Shown: positions 41,013-50,725, counted from the first letter of the stretch. The stretch is DNA of 64,000 nt from Rhodopseudomonas telluris (GCF_042432815.1 NZ_JBHLWM010000001.1:248001-312000); one strand, 5' to 3'. Numbers and translations: made by a program. The notes: generated by a model not told the origin, from the letters alone.

Positions 41013-41160
41013 TCACCCTCCCCTGGAGGGGGAGGGTCGGCGTGTACAGCGCGAAGCGCGGTGCGCGCCGGGGTGGGGTGAGCCGCGAGCACGGTGGATG
41101 AACTCTTCGCCACCCCACCCCGCTCGCTGCGCGAGCGACCCTCCCCCTCCAGGGGAGGGT
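41013..41160. repeat. Family A-type repeat between the tautomerase gene and ligJ
   Basis: CACCCTCCCCTGGAGGGGGAGGG...GGGGTGGGGTGAGCCGCG and CACCCCACCCCGCTCGC...CCCTCCCCCTCCAGGGG are inverted arms. It matches the modA-modB copy at 17467 in opposite orientation. It lies in the ligJ leader. Confidence 0.82.
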
Positions 41161-41184
41161 GCCCCTCGCAGTGGCGGCCAATTG

Positions 41185-42315
41185 TCATGCGCGCATACTT
41201 CCCGCCCGCCGCAACGCTGCATCGCCGGCTGCCTTGCCGCCCCACACCGCCGCCGGCACCATCGCTTCGCCGCGCATCAGCAGCCGCGCGGTGCGCAGCA
41301 GGGCGGCGCGGGTGACGTTCTGCGGGTTGGCCGGATCGACTTCGATCTCGACCGAGAATTCGCCGGTCGGGTGCTCGACCGAGATCTGCTTGACGGTGCC
41401 TTCCGGCACCACCGCGATGCCTTCGGTGACGCTGCCCTTCAGCACGCAGGCGGTCGCGACCGTGACGGCGGCGAGCACGCCGATCGCGTCGTGGCAGACG
41501 TGCGGGATGAAGCTGCGGGTCGAGATGCTGCCGCCGGCGCGCGGCGCCGCGATCAGCGTCATCTTCGGGTAGTTCTTCTTGGTGACGTCGCCGAGCTGCA
41601 TGGCATGGCCGCAGGCGAGCCGCAGCGTCTCCAGCCGTGCCTTCAGCTCGGTATCGGCATTGAGCTGCTCGACGCTCTCGTAGCCGGTGCGGCCGACGGC
41701 TTCAGCCCTGAACATCACCAGCGGCATGCCGTTGTCGATGCAGGTGACCTCGACGCCATCGATGACGTCGCGGACGTTGCCGGTCGCCAGCAGGCTCGGC
41801 GCGACCGAGCCGGCGGTGTCGAGGAAGTTGATCTTGATCGGCGCCGAGGTGCCGGGCGCGCCGTCGATCCGCGCGTCGCCGTCGTAGGAGACGTGACCGC
41901 CCGGCGTCTGCACCGTGATGTCGCACTGCATGTCGGTGTTCAGCGTCAGCACGCGCAGCGTGGTGGTGTCGCCCTGCGGCTTGATCATGCCGGTCTCGAG
42001 CGCGAACGGCACTACGGCGGCCAGCATGTTGCCGCAGTTCGGCGTGGTATCGACCGTGTCCTTGTCGGGCTGGAGCTGCGCGAACAGGAAGTCGAGATCG
42101 ACGCCGGGCTTCGATCCCTTGCACACGATGCCGACCTTGCTGGTGAGCGGATGCGCGCCGCCGAGTCCGTCGATCTGGCGGCGGTCGGGCGAGCCCATCA
42201 CGGCAAGCAGCACCTTGTCGCGCGTCGCGATGTCCTGCGGCAGATCGGCAGCGTTGAAGAACGGGCCACGCGAAGTGCCGCCGCGCATGAACAGGCAGGG
42301 GATCGCGGTCTGCAT
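41185..42315 (-). CDS. galD: 4-oxalomesaconate tautomerase (PrpF family)
   Basis: 376 residues of the PrpF/diaminopimelate-epimerase-like fold: IPCLFMRGGTSRGPFF at the N-terminus, DGLGGAHPLTSKVGIV, and TTPNCGNMLAAVVPFA with a likely catalytic Cys. In this pathway the enzyme interconverts keto and enol forms of 4-oxalomesaconate (GalD in Pseudomonas, LigU in Sphingobium). It is first of the catabolic genes after the LysR regulator. Confidence 0.88.
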   Translation of the reverse strand: MQTAIPCLFMRGGTSRGPFFNAADLPQDIATRDKVLLAVMGSPDRRQIDGLGGAHPLTSKVGIVCKGSKPGVDLDFLFAQLQPDKDTVDTTPNCGNMLAAVVPFALETGMIKPQGDTTTLRVLTLNTDMQCDITVQTPGGHVSYDGDARIDGAPGTSAPIKINFLDTAGSVAPSLLATGNVRDVIDGVEVTCIDNGMPLVMFRAEAVGRTGYESVEQLNADTELKARLETLRLACGHAMQLGDVTKKNYPKMTLIAAPRAGGSISTRSFIPHVCHDAIGVLAAVTVATACVLKGSVTEGIAVVPEGTVKQISVEHPTGEFSVEIEVDPANPQNVTRAALLRTARLLMRGEAMVPAAVWGGKAAGDAALRRAGSMRA

Positions 42316-42454
42316 CCGTTTCCTTCCCGGAATTTGTTCATTCTATCTTGGCCGCAGTGGGCCGCAGGCGCCACCGTGCCGTATCAATAACAGCTATCGG
42401 GTTAAGGCATGGCGACAGCATGACGCCATGCCTTTCCGGCAGATGAGCGTTGTG

Positions 42455-43357
42455 TCAGCCCGGCAGGCCGCGCGCCAGTTCGGTCAAGAGTCCCATCGTG
42501 TATTGCGCCAGCGGGGTCGGCCGCTTGGTGGCGGACACCGCGAGGCACAGTGCACTGGTGGCTTCGGGCGACACCAGTTTGCGCAGGCTGAGTTCGGCGC
42601 CGCGCGGCGAGGCGGCGACGCCGCTCGCGGTCAGCACCGCGTGGCCATAGCCGGCGCACACCAGCTCGATGATCGACGGCACGCTTGAGACTTCCCAGGC
42701 GATGTCGAGCTTGACGCCGGCGAGCGCCGCCTGGGTCTCGAGCAGCCGGCGCATCGCATGGACGCGCTCGGGCACGATCAGCGGATAGTCGGCCAGCTCC
42801 TTGAACGGCAGCGGCGGCGCCGCCCGGCCGCGTTGCGCGGGCGGCACGTAGCTGACGAGGCCGAGCGGCTCCTGCAGTAGCGGTGTGATCTCGATGCCGG
42901 ACTGCGCGTCCGGATTGTACACAAGCCCCACGTCGGCACGGCCGGTGGTGACCCATTCGACGATGTGGCTCGACAGCCCCTCGACGATCGCCAGCCGCGC
43001 CGCGGGCAGTTCGCGCTTGAAGCGGTCGATCAGCGGCAGGGTCAATTGCCGGCCAATCGAGGGCGGCAACCCGATGGTGACGCGGCCGACCGGCGCGCCG
43101 CGGCTGGCGCCGAGATCCTCACGGGCATGCGCCACCATCTGCATGATGCCGACGCTGTGGTCGAACAGCCGTCGCCCCGCTTCCGTCAGCGCGACGCCGC
43201 GGCCGTTGCGCAGGAACAGTTGCTGATTGAGTTCGGTCTCCAGCCCGCGGACCTGCCGGCTCAGCGCCGGCTGGGCGATGTCCAGCATCATCGCCGCCTT
43301 GCTGAACGAGCCGAGCTCGGCGACCCGCATGAAGTATTCGAGCTGCTTCAGATTCAT
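42455..43357 (-). CDS. LysR-type regulator of the lig cluster
   Basis: 300 residues. The N-terminal HTH has MNLKQLEYFMRVAELGSFSKAAMMLDIAQPALSRQVRGLE, and the effector domain starts near residue 92 (VGRVTIGLPPSIGRQ). Thirteen extra upstream residues are possible, but the ATG at 43357 is the family start. It lies in the same direction as the lig genes and immediately upstream, with the Bug-type protein gene above it. LysR regulators of this pathway usually respond to protocatechuate or a downstream acid (inference). Confidence 0.9.
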   Translation of the reverse strand: MNLKQLEYFMRVAELGSFSKAAMMLDIAQPALSRQVRGLETELNQQLFLRNGRGVALTEAGRRLFDHSVGIMQMVAHAREDLGASRGAPVGRVTIGLPPSIGRQLTLPLIDRFKRELPAARLAIVEGLSSHIVEWVTTGRADVGLVYNPDAQSGIEITPLLQEPLGLVSYVPPAQRGRAAPPLPFKELADYPLIVPERVHAMRRLLETQAALAGVKLDIAWEVSSVPSIIELVCAGYGHAVLTASGVAASPRGAELSLRKLVSPEATSALCLAVSATKRPTPLAQYTMGLLTELARGLPG

Positions 43358-43382
43358 CGGGATGCCTCGGCCGTTCGGGCCG

Positions 43383-44369
43383 TCACTGTTTCTCAATCCC
43401 GGAGGCGTCGATCACGGCTTTCCATTTGTCGATGTCCGCCTTCAGCCGCGCCGCGAGTTGATCGGGTGTCGAGGCGCGCGCGTCGATGCCGAGCTCCAGC
43501 AATTGCTTCTTCAACGCCGGATCGGCGAGGATCTCCTGCAGCGCGCCGTTGAGCGTGCTGATCACCGCCGGCGGCGTGCCGGCCGGCGCGAACAGCGCGT
43601 TCCAGGATTCGATGCTGACTTCCAGTCCGTTTTCGCGCAGCGTCGGGATGTCGGGCGTGATCTTCGAGCGCAGCGGCCCGGAGGCGGCGAGGGCGCGGAT
43701 CTTCTTGTCGACGAGGTTGCCCTTCAGCGCCGAATAGCTGTCAATCGCCACGTCGACATTGCCCTGCAGCAGCGACACCAGCACCTCGGGCGTGCCCCGA
43801 TGCGGGATGGTGACGAAATCGATTCCAGCGGCGGTCCTGAACATGCCGGCCGCGAGATTCTGCGTGCTGCCGAGATTGATGGTGCCGACATTGTAGCGGC
43901 CCGGGTTCTGCTTCGCCGCCTTGATGAAATCTTCCATCGTCTTGAACGGCGCGTCGGCGCGGACCACGAACAGGAAGTCGAACACGCCGAGGCTCGAGAC
44001 CGGCATGAAGTCTTTCACCGGATCGAACGGCAGCTTCTTGAACAGCGACACGCTGATCGCGGTGCCGTTGGACAGCAGCGCCAGCGTCGAGCCGTCGGGC
44101 TGCGACGAGATCACCGTGCGGGCCGCCGCAATGCCGCCGGCGCCGGGCTGGTTCTCGATGTAGAAGCGGTTGCCGAGCTTGGCGCCGAGCTTGTCGGCGA
44201 CCAGCCGCGCGGTGACGTCGGCGACGCCGCCGGCCGCGAACGGCACCACGATCCGCACCGGCCGCGACGGATAGAGCCCCTGCGCCGCGGCGCGGCACAA
44301 CGGCAGAAACGGAAGGGCGGCCGTCAGGGCGGCGAGGCGGAGCGTGCGGCGTCGGGTGATCAGGGACAT
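43383..44369 (-). CDS. Bug/TctC-type tripartite tricarboxylate transporter binding protein
   Basis: About 328 residues. A Tat-like signal (LITRRRTLRLAALTAALPFL) is followed by YPSRPVRIVVPFAAGG, the Bug-family opening, then YIENQPGAGGIAAARTV and TIPHRGTPEVLVSLLQGNVD. It binds a carboxylate ligand in the periplasm; an aromatic acid or pathway intermediate is likely from context. No TctA/TctB membrane genes are nearby. The ATG at 44369 has GGAGG immediately before it, so a TTG at 44387 is an alternative start. Confidence 0.85.
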   Translation of the reverse strand: MSLITRRRTLRLAALTAALPFLPLCRAAAQGLYPSRPVRIVVPFAAGGVADVTARLVADKLGAKLGNRFYIENQPGAGGIAAARTVISSQPDGSTLALLSNGTAISVSLFKKLPFDPVKDFMPVSSLGVFDFLFVVRADAPFKTMEDFIKAAKQNPGRYNVGTINLGSTQNLAAGMFRTAAGIDFVTIPHRGTPEVLVSLLQGNVDVAIDSYSALKGNLVDKKIRALAASGPLRSKITPDIPTLRENGLEVSIESWNALFAPAGTPPAVISTLNGALQEILADPALKKQLLELGIDARASTPDQLAARLKADIDKWKAVIDASGIEKQ

Positions 44370-44566
44370 CCTCCGACGATAGTCCAAAGCGGGCTGATTT
44401 CACAATGACTGCAAGCAATTGACCGAGGTCGGTAAACGCATGACGCGGCCGTGGCGCAGCCGTCCGGGCCCGCGGCATCGCGGCCCGGCGATTGACGCTG
44501 CGGCCGCCGCAGTGCAGATCCTGATGCCTATAAATTCGTCAGATCTTCAGAGCTGTGGAGTGTCCG

Positions 44567-45733
44567 ATGTCGCAGCCGCCGCTGTTTCGCCCCTTCACCC
44601 TGCGGGGCATCACCGCCAAGAACCGCATCCTGATCTCGCCGATGTGCCAGTATTCGGCCGTCGACGGCATCGCCAGCGACTGGCACCTGGTCCATCTCGG
44701 CAAGTTCGCCCAGGGCGGCGCCGGCATCGTGATGGTGGAAGCGACCGCGGTGACGGCGAACGGCCGCATCACTCATGGCGACCTCGGACTGTGGCATGAC
44801 GGGCAGATCAAGCCGCTGGAGCGGATCGCCGCATTCCTGCGCGATAACGGCGCGGTGCCGGCGATCCAGCTCGCGCACGCCGGCCGCAAGGCCAGCATGC
44901 AGCGGCCGTGGTACGGCAACGCCGCGCTGACCGCGGAGGATCGGGCACGCGGCGACCAGCCGTGGTCGATCGTCGCCCCGAGTCCGATCCCGATGGAAGA
45001 GGGCTGGCTGACGCCGCAGGAACTGTCCGAGGATGAGCTCGACCAACTGCTCGACGCCTGGCGCGCCGCGACGCTGCGCGCGGTCGAGGCCGGCTTCGAG
45101 ATGCTCGAAGTGCACTGCGCCCACGGCTATCTGCTGCACTCGTTCCTGTCGCCGCTGTCCAACATGCGGACCGATCAGTATGGCGGCGACCGTGCCGGCC
45201 GGATGCGGTTTCCGCTGGAGGTGATCGAGACGGTGCGGGCGGCGTGGCCGGATACTTTGCCGTTGTCGGTCCGGATCTCGTCGGTGGACGGCGTCGAGGG
45301 CGGCATCGAGCTGGCCGATTCCGTCGTGTTCGCCCGTGAGGCCAAAGCACGCGGCGCCGACATCATCGACTGCTCGTCGGGCGGCCTGCTCGGCTCGGCG
45401 ACGGCGAACCGGATTCCGCGCGGCTATGGCTTCCAGGTGCCGTTCGCCGAAACCATCCGCAAGGAAGCCGAGGTGCCGACCATCGCGGTCGGGCTGATCC
45501 TGCATCCGGATCAGGCGGAGGAAGTCGTGGAGCAGGGCCAGGCCGATCTGGTCGGGATCGGTCGCGAAGCGCTGTTCGATCCGAACTGGGCGCTGCACGC
45601 CCAGCTCGAACTCACCGAGGCCGACGATCAGGTGTTCGCCGATTGGCCCAAGCAATACGGCTGGTGGCTCGAACGCCGCGAACCTGGCCTGCGCAGGCTC
45701 GAAGGCTGGAAACTGCCGTATCGGCGGGCCTAG
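44567..45733 (+). CDS. Old Yellow Enzyme (YqjM/NamA-like NADPH:flavin oxidoreductase)
   Basis: 388 residues, FMN TIM barrel reducing activated C=C bonds. ILISPMCQYS near residue 21-30 carries the YqjM-type Cys (about 27), QLAHAGRKAS the FMN contact, and VHCAHGYLLHSFLSPLSN the substrate-binding pair (here with two His in HGYLLH). The ATG at 44567 follows GTGGAG. It diverges from the lig cluster with about 200 bp between starts; whether it is linked to aromatic metabolism is unknown. Confidence 0.9.
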   Translation: MSQPPLFRPFTLRGITAKNRILISPMCQYSAVDGIASDWHLVHLGKFAQGGAGIVMVEATAVTANGRITHGDLGLWHDGQIKPLERIAAFLRDNGAVPAIQLAHAGRKASMQRPWYGNAALTAEDRARGDQPWSIVAPSPIPMEEGWLTPQELSEDELDQLLDAWRAATLRAVEAGFEMLEVHCAHGYLLHSFLSPLSNMRTDQYGGDRAGRMRFPLEVIETVRAAWPDTLPLSVRISSVDGVEGGIELADSVVFAREAKARGADIIDCSSGGLLGSATANRIPRGYGFQVPFAETIRKEAEVPTIAVGLILHPDQAEEVVEQGQADLVGIGREALFDPNWALHAQLELTEADDQVFADWPKQYGWWLERREPGLRRLEGWKLPYRRA

Positions 45734-45737
45734 CCTT

Positions 45738-45816
45738 CGTCGTCATCGCTGGCGCCCGCTGGCAACGAGTGGCTCGTCTGGTTCCGTCACGCCCGGGACG
45801 AAGCCCGGCTATGACG
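45738..45816. repeat. Family D-like palindromic repeat, copy 3
   Basis: CGTCGTCATCGCTGGCGCCC...GTCACGCCCGGGACGAAGCCCGGCTATGACG, a shorter, more diverged member just after the OYE gene. Confidence 0.5.
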
Positions 45817-45880
45817 AGTTGAGATGAGCACACCAAGCTCAGCGCGTAGCGGAAGCAATCGATACACGTCTCCCGATCTC

Positions 45881-45964
45881 CGTCATTGCGAGGAGCGAAG
45901 CGACGAAGCAATCCAGCCCCGGTGCACTGGGCTTCTGGATTGCTTCGTTTCGCTCGCAATGACG
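45881..45964. repeat. Family B palindromic repeat, copy 4
   Basis: CGTCATTGCGAGGAGCGAAG-CGACGAAGCAATCCAG faces CTGGATTGCTTCGTTTCGCTCGCAATGACGG. Between convergent genes, so it may serve as a two-way terminator. Confidence 0.85.
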
Positions 45965-45978
45965 GGCGGTGAGACGCC

Positions 45979-46353
45979 TTACCAGCCGCAGCTGCCGCAG
46001 CGCGGGCGGACGGGGGCGTAGGTGGTATAGCCGGGCGACACCATCTCGACGCGTTCGCGGGTGGCGTATTGCGGCGGGACGCGTTCGTATTCGACGCCGC
46101 CGGGCGAGACCATCACGGTCTTCGGCACCATCACGGTCCGATATTCCGGCGGGGTCCGATGCGCGACGACGCGGCCCGGCGCGACCATCACGGTTTCCTG
46201 CACCGACTGATACTGCGGCGGCACATATTGCTGCTGATAGCAGGTCTGGCACGGCGGCGGTGCGTAGCAGCCATAACAGGCGGAGGCGGCGGTCGGCGCC
46301 ACCACGGCGGCGGTCGCGGCGGAAACGATCAAAGCAATGGTGGTGCGTGACAT
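45979..46353 (-). CDS. Small exported Cys/Tyr/Pro-rich protein
   Basis: 124 residues. The signal peptide is IALIVSAATAAVVAPTAASA (about 5-25); the mature part has CYGCYAPPPCQTCYQQQYVPPQYQ and then repeated units of the form ETVMVAPGRVV, KTVMVSPGGVEYERVPPQY, ERVEMVSPGYTTY, and a C-terminal CGSCGW. The repeats suggest an elongated periplasmic or envelope protein with metal or disulfide ends. Start at 46353. No named family. Confidence 0.65.
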   Translation of the reverse strand: MSRTTIALIVSAATAAVVAPTAASACYGCYAPPPCQTCYQQQYVPPQYQSVQETVMVAPGRVVAHRTPPEYRTVMVPKTVMVSPGGVEYERVPPQYATRERVEMVSPGYTTYAPVRPRCGSCGW

Positions 46354-46528
46354 GGTTGGCGTCCCTGTGGGCGTGATAATTCGGACGCGATCATTGGGTT
46401 CGCTGCTGAGCGCCGTCAACGATGAAGCAAAATCAACCTTTACGGAGATCATTAACGGCGGCTTGCGCCGCTGCGCAGCGCGTGCACAGCGGCGTTGGAG
46501 ACTTGTTAGTGATCGCGCGTCGGGATGA

Positions 46529-48496
46529 TCAGCCGGCGCGGACCGTACGCAGGAAACGTGCGACTTCGTCCTTCAGCCGGGTGCTGTCGTGCGACAGCGA
46601 ATGCGCGGCCGTCAGCACCTGCGCGGAAGCCGAACCGGTTTCGCCGGCACCGCGCTGCACTTCGACGATGTTGACCGAGACCTGGTGAGCGCCCTCGGCG
46701 GCGTGGTGGACGTTGCGGGAGATCTCCTGCGTCGCCGCACCCTGTTCCTCGACGGCGGACGCGATGGTGGCGGCGATCTCCGACATCCGCGAGATCGTCG
46801 TGCCGATGCCGCGGATCGACGCCACCGACTGGTCCGTGGCGCTCTGAATGCTGCCGACCTGCTGGCTGATCTGCTCGGTCGCTTTCGCGGTCTGCTCGGC
46901 GAGGATCTTGACCTCGCTCGCCACCACGGCGAAGCCGCGCCCGGCGTCGCCGGCGCGTGCCGCCTCGATGGTCGCATTCAGCGCCAGCAGGTTGGTCTGC
47001 CCGGCGATGGTGTTGATCAGCTCGACCACGTCGCCGATCCGCGCTGCGGCCTCGGACAGATGGCTGACGCGTTCGTTGGTCTCCTGTGCCTGCGACACCG
47101 CCTCGGCGGCGATCCGCGCCGATTCCTGCACCTGCCGGCTGATCTCGTTGACCGAGGAGCTCATCTCTTCGGCCGCGGACGCCACCGACTGCACGTTGGT
47201 CGAGGCTTCCTCCGAGGCGGAGGCGACCAGCACGGTAAACTGCTGGGCGTGTTGCGCGGTGCTGGACAGCGTCGTCGCGGAGGCTTCGAGCTCGGTCGAG
47301 GCCGACGACACCGTCTCGACGATCTCGCCGACCGCGCCTTCGAACTGGTCGGCGAGCCGATGCATGTCACGCCGGCGCTGCTCGGCAGCGAGCCGGTCCT
47401 GCTCGGCCTTGGCCTCGGCCTCGGCGCGGGCCTTCTCCTGCGCCAGGATCTTGAACGACTCCACCGCCTGCGCCATGTCGCCGATCTCGTCGGTGCGATT
47501 GAGGCCGGGCAACACGACGTCGAAATTGCCGGCTCCGAGTTCCTTCAATCCGCCGGTCAGCCCCTTCAGCGGGTGCGATACCGAGCGTCCGATCAGCAGG
47601 CCGAGCGCGCTGACCGCGAGGATGATGAGCACGATCGCGATCTGCATCCGCTGGGTCGTCGTCTCGCGCGCGACGGCGGCGGCCGCCTGAGCCCGTTCTC
47701 CTGCCTGGCGGATGGTGGTGGCGACGCCGACGACCACCGGTTCGATGGCCCGGAAGCTTTTCACCATCGCGGCCTCGGCCTCGGTGATGGCGCGGGCGCT
47801 CTCGACCCAGGCCGCGAAATCGCGCTGATAGGCGTCGAACTTCTGGGTGAGCTCCGCCTTGGTGGCCGCACTCAGGTCCGACGCGGCAAGCTGGGTCGAG
47901 AACTGCGCGGCGCGCTGCTTCATGTCGTCGGCGTATTTGGGATTGCGCCGAAGCATGAAGTCCTTCTCGTGCCGGCGCATCATCAGCACCGTGGCGGTCA
48001 GTTTCGGCTCGTCGAGATTGCCGAGGGCGCTCTCGATGTCGCGGACCGATTTGCGCAGCCCCCCTTCGAGGCCGAGGTTTTCGGTCAGGCCGAGCCGTGT
48101 CTGCGCGGCAGCGAGCTGGCCGAAATATTCGTCATAGTCCCGGTAGCCGGCCTGGATCGTTTTCAGATTGCCGGCGAGGTCCTGCTGCCCTGCGGCTTCG
48201 GCATGCCGGATCATGTCGTCGATCAGGGCTTTGATCGTGTCCCCGATCTCCCGATACTGCGCGACATACTTCTCCTCCTTGCGGATCATGAAGTTCTTTT
48301 CGGCGCGGCGCTGCTCCAGCATCGCGATCTGCATCCGCATGTTGCGGTCGCCGAGCGAGCGGGCACGTTCGTCCTGCGTCAGGGCGGCTTGCTCGGTGGC
48401 ATTTCCGATCATGTACAGCGCGCCGAGCGCGAGCACGCCGAGGATGCCGACGGCGGCGATCGAATTGATTTTATGACTGAGGCGGAGGCGGAGCAT
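46529..48496 (-). CDS. Methyl-accepting chemotaxis protein with HBM sensor domain
   Basis: 655 residues. TM1 is near 12-32 and TM2 near 285-305 around a long helical periplasmic HBM domain, recognised by the twice-used motif RRAEKNFMIRK and RRHEKDFMLRR. A HAMP domain follows, then the signalling domain with GQTNLLALNATIEAARAGDAGRGFAVVASEVK hairpin tip and EVK methylation helices. HBM domains typically bind organic acids. The ATG at 48496 with AGGA upstream is preferred over longer frames. It is a paralogue of the receptor at 57838. Confidence 0.93.
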   Translation of the reverse strand: MLRLRLSHKINSIAAVGILGVLALGALYMIGNATEQAALTQDERARSLGDRNMRMQIAMLEQRRAEKNFMIRKEEKYVAQYREIGDTIKALIDDMIRHAEAAGQQDLAGNLKTIQAGYRDYDEYFGQLAAAQTRLGLTENLGLEGGLRKSVRDIESALGNLDEPKLTATVLMMRRHEKDFMLRRNPKYADDMKQRAAQFSTQLAASDLSAATKAELTQKFDAYQRDFAAWVESARAITEAEAAMVKSFRAIEPVVVGVATTIRQAGERAQAAAAVARETTTQRMQIAIVLIILAVSALGLLIGRSVSHPLKGLTGGLKELGAGNFDVVLPGLNRTDEIGDMAQAVESFKILAQEKARAEAEAKAEQDRLAAEQRRRDMHRLADQFEGAVGEIVETVSSASTELEASATTLSSTAQHAQQFTVLVASASEEASTNVQSVASAAEEMSSSVNEISRQVQESARIAAEAVSQAQETNERVSHLSEAAARIGDVVELINTIAGQTNLLALNATIEAARAGDAGRGFAVVASEVKILAEQTAKATEQISQQVGSIQSATDQSVASIRGIGTTISRMSEIAATIASAVEEQGAATQEISRNVHHAAEGAHQVSVNIVEVQRGAGETGSASAQVLTAAHSLSHDSTRLKDEVARFLRTVRAG

Positions 48497-48808
48497 GATG
48501 GTTCCTGACGCTGACGGGGCGTTCGACTGCAATGAGCGGTAGTCCGCCCGCGCCGCGCGAGCGTTCGGTCCCGGATGAAAGTCCCGAGACCCTGGATCGA
48601 CGAATGGTTCGAGTCCGAACATTAGCGGTCGTCGCTGACAGGGCAGTGAGCGACCGATGAAGTATGGATGAGTAGTCCGACATTGTTACTAATCTTGAAT
48701 TAAATCGCGTGTCGCGCGTGCGCGCCCCGGTAATCATCCGCAGGTCGGGCGTATCGCGAAGCGTTTGCGATCGCAGCTAATCGTCGCTGCGAATGCTGGC
48801 GCGTGGTG
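48497..48808. other. Intergenic leader of the chemoreceptor gene
   Basis: 312 bp between the flavoprotein gene end and the chemoreceptor start, same strand. No gene or named repeat. A TATGGATGAGTAG/TTACTAATCTTGAATTAAAT stretch near 48663-48705 is AT-rich and could hold the receptor promoter. Confidence 0.45.
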
Positions 48809-50467
48809 TCAGGCCACCGCCTTTGCGGCTGCGCGTCCGGCGTTGCGGCCGGAGAACAGGCAGCCGCCGAGGAAGGTGCCTTCCAGCGAGCGGTAGCCGT
48901 GCATGCCGCCGCCGCCGAACCCGGCGGCTTCACCCGCCGCGTAGAGGCCGGGCATGATCGCGCCGCCGGTGCCGAACACGCGGCCATCGAGATCGGTCTC
49001 GAAGCCGCCGAGCGTCTTGCGGGTGAGGATGTTGAGCCGCACCGCGATCAGCGGGCCGTAGGCCGGGTCGAGGATCTTGTGCGGCTTGGCGGTGCGGATC
49101 AGCCGGTCGCCGATGTAGCGGCGCGCATTGTGGATGTTCATCACCTGCGCGTCCTTGACGAAGGCATTGTCGATCTCGCGGTCGCGCGCCTCGATCTGGC
49201 TGCGCAGGTCGTCGAGCCTCAGCAGGTTGTCGCCGCTGAGCGCGTTCATCGCCGCGACCAGATCCGGCAGATTGTCGCGCACAACGAAATCGGCGCCGTT
49301 CTGCTTGAACGCCTCGACCGGCGCCGGCGCGCCCTTGTTGGTGGCGCGGCGTGCGGTCATCAGCCAGCTCTTGCCGGTCAGGTCCGGATTCTGCTCCGAG
49401 CCCGACAGCGCGAATTCCTTCTTGATGATCGCCTGCGTCAGCACGAACCAGGAGTAATCGTATCCAGTCGCCATGATGGCGTGGAGCTGGCCGAGCGTGT
49501 CGGAGCCCGGGAACAGCGGCGCCGGCAGCCGCTTGCCGGTGGCGTCGAACCACATCGACGAGGGGCCGGGCAGGATGCGGATGCCATGGCGCGGCCAGAT
49601 CGGCGCGAAGTTCTGCAGGCCCTCGACATAGTGCCACATCCGGTCGCGGTTGATCAGCCGCGCGCCGGCCGCCTCGGTGATGCCGAGCATGCGGCCATCG
49701 ACGTGTTGGGGCACACCGGAGATCATCCGCCGGGGCGGCGTGCCGAGCCGCTGCGGCCAATTCTGCCGCACCAGCTCGTGATTACCGCCGATCCCGCCCG
49801 ACGCCACGATCACGGCCTGCGCCCGCAGCGTGAAGTCGTCCACCACGGTGCGCGAACTGCTGGCGCCGCGCTCGGCTTGCGTCGGCTCGAGCACCGCGCC
49901 GCTGACGCCTTCGACCACGCCGTTCGTGACGATCAACGAATCGACGCGGTGGCGGAACTTGAAGGTCAGCCGGCCAGCGGCCAGCGCGGCGTAAGCGCGG
50001 TGCACGAACGGCTCGATCAGGCCCGGGCCAGTGCCCCAGGTGACGTGAAAGCGCGGCACCGAATTGCCGTGGCTCATTGCGTCGTAGCCGCCGCGCTCGG
50101 CCCAGCCGACCACCGGGAAGATGCGATGGCCCATCGCGCGCAGCCAGCTCCGCTTCTCGCCCGCTGCGAATGCCAGATAGGCTTCGGCCCAGCGCCGCGG
50201 CCACAGGTCTTCGTCGCGATCGAAGCCGGCGGCGCCGAGCCAGTCCTGCAGCGCCAGGTCGTAACTGTCGCGGATGCCGAGCCTGCGCTGCTCGGGCGAG
50301 TCGACCAGGAACAGACCGCCGAACGACCAGAACGCCTGGCCGCCGCAATTCTGTTCGCCTTCCTGATCAAGCACGATCACCTTGCGTCCGGCGTCGGCGA
50401 TCTCGGTCGCAGCGACCAGACCGGCGAGTCCCGCGCCGATCACGATCACGTCCGCATCTGTGGTCAT
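48809..50467 (-). CDS. KstD-like FAD-binding dehydrogenase
   Basis: 552 residues. The N-terminal FAD site VIVIGAGLAGLVAATEIADAG and the late GGMHGYRSLEGTFLGGCLFSG are typical of the fumarate-reductase/3-ketosteroid dehydrogenase group; NCGGQAFWSFGGLF and ASGGIGGNHELVRQNWP support it. The substrate is not known: the family ranges over ketosteroids and unsaturated acids. The ATG at 50467 starts just before the FAD site. It diverges from the small gene at 50726. Confidence 0.85.
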   Translation of the reverse strand: MTTDADVIVIGAGLAGLVAATEIADAGRKVIVLDQEGEQNCGGQAFWSFGGLFLVDSPEQRRLGIRDSYDLALQDWLGAAGFDRDEDLWPRRWAEAYLAFAAGEKRSWLRAMGHRIFPVVGWAERGGYDAMSHGNSVPRFHVTWGTGPGLIEPFVHRAYAALAAGRLTFKFRHRVDSLIVTNGVVEGVSGAVLEPTQAERGASSSRTVVDDFTLRAQAVIVASGGIGGNHELVRQNWPQRLGTPPRRMISGVPQHVDGRMLGITEAAGARLINRDRMWHYVEGLQNFAPIWPRHGIRILPGPSSMWFDATGKRLPAPLFPGSDTLGQLHAIMATGYDYSWFVLTQAIIKKEFALSGSEQNPDLTGKSWLMTARRATNKGAPAPVEAFKQNGADFVVRDNLPDLVAAMNALSGDNLLRLDDLRSQIEARDREIDNAFVKDAQVMNIHNARRYIGDRLIRTAKPHKILDPAYGPLIAVRLNILTRKTLGGFETDLDGRVFGTGGAIMPGLYAAGEAAGFGGGGMHGYRSLEGTFLGGCLFSGRNAGRAAAKAVA

Positions 50468-50725
50468 GAGCGTTCCCCTTCGGAACCGATTGAAGCGTGC
50501 GCGATGATCAGCGGTCAACGGCTTTCGCCGCTGCGATGTTTCAGTTTGGGACCTCGCGCGGCGACGGGTGCAGCCCGCCTGCAACACTCGATTTGAATTT
50601 AAGTCGAGCCATGGTTGCGATCTGGACAAACATCCGATCCGAAATCACGCTGACGATGTCCTGAATCAGCGACCCTGCATCACCGGGCTGTTCGGACATT
50701 GGAAGCGAACTAATCGGGGCGGGCC

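Noticed and set aside
36966..41160. Regular spacing of family A repeats considered as a CRISPR array
   Set aside because: Copies are 120-150 bp palindromes kilobases apart with genes between them, not short direct repeats with spacers.
48601..48620. GGTTCGAGTCC resembling a tRNA T-loop
   Set aside because: No matching acceptor stem, anticodon arm or CCA end can be drawn around it on either strand.
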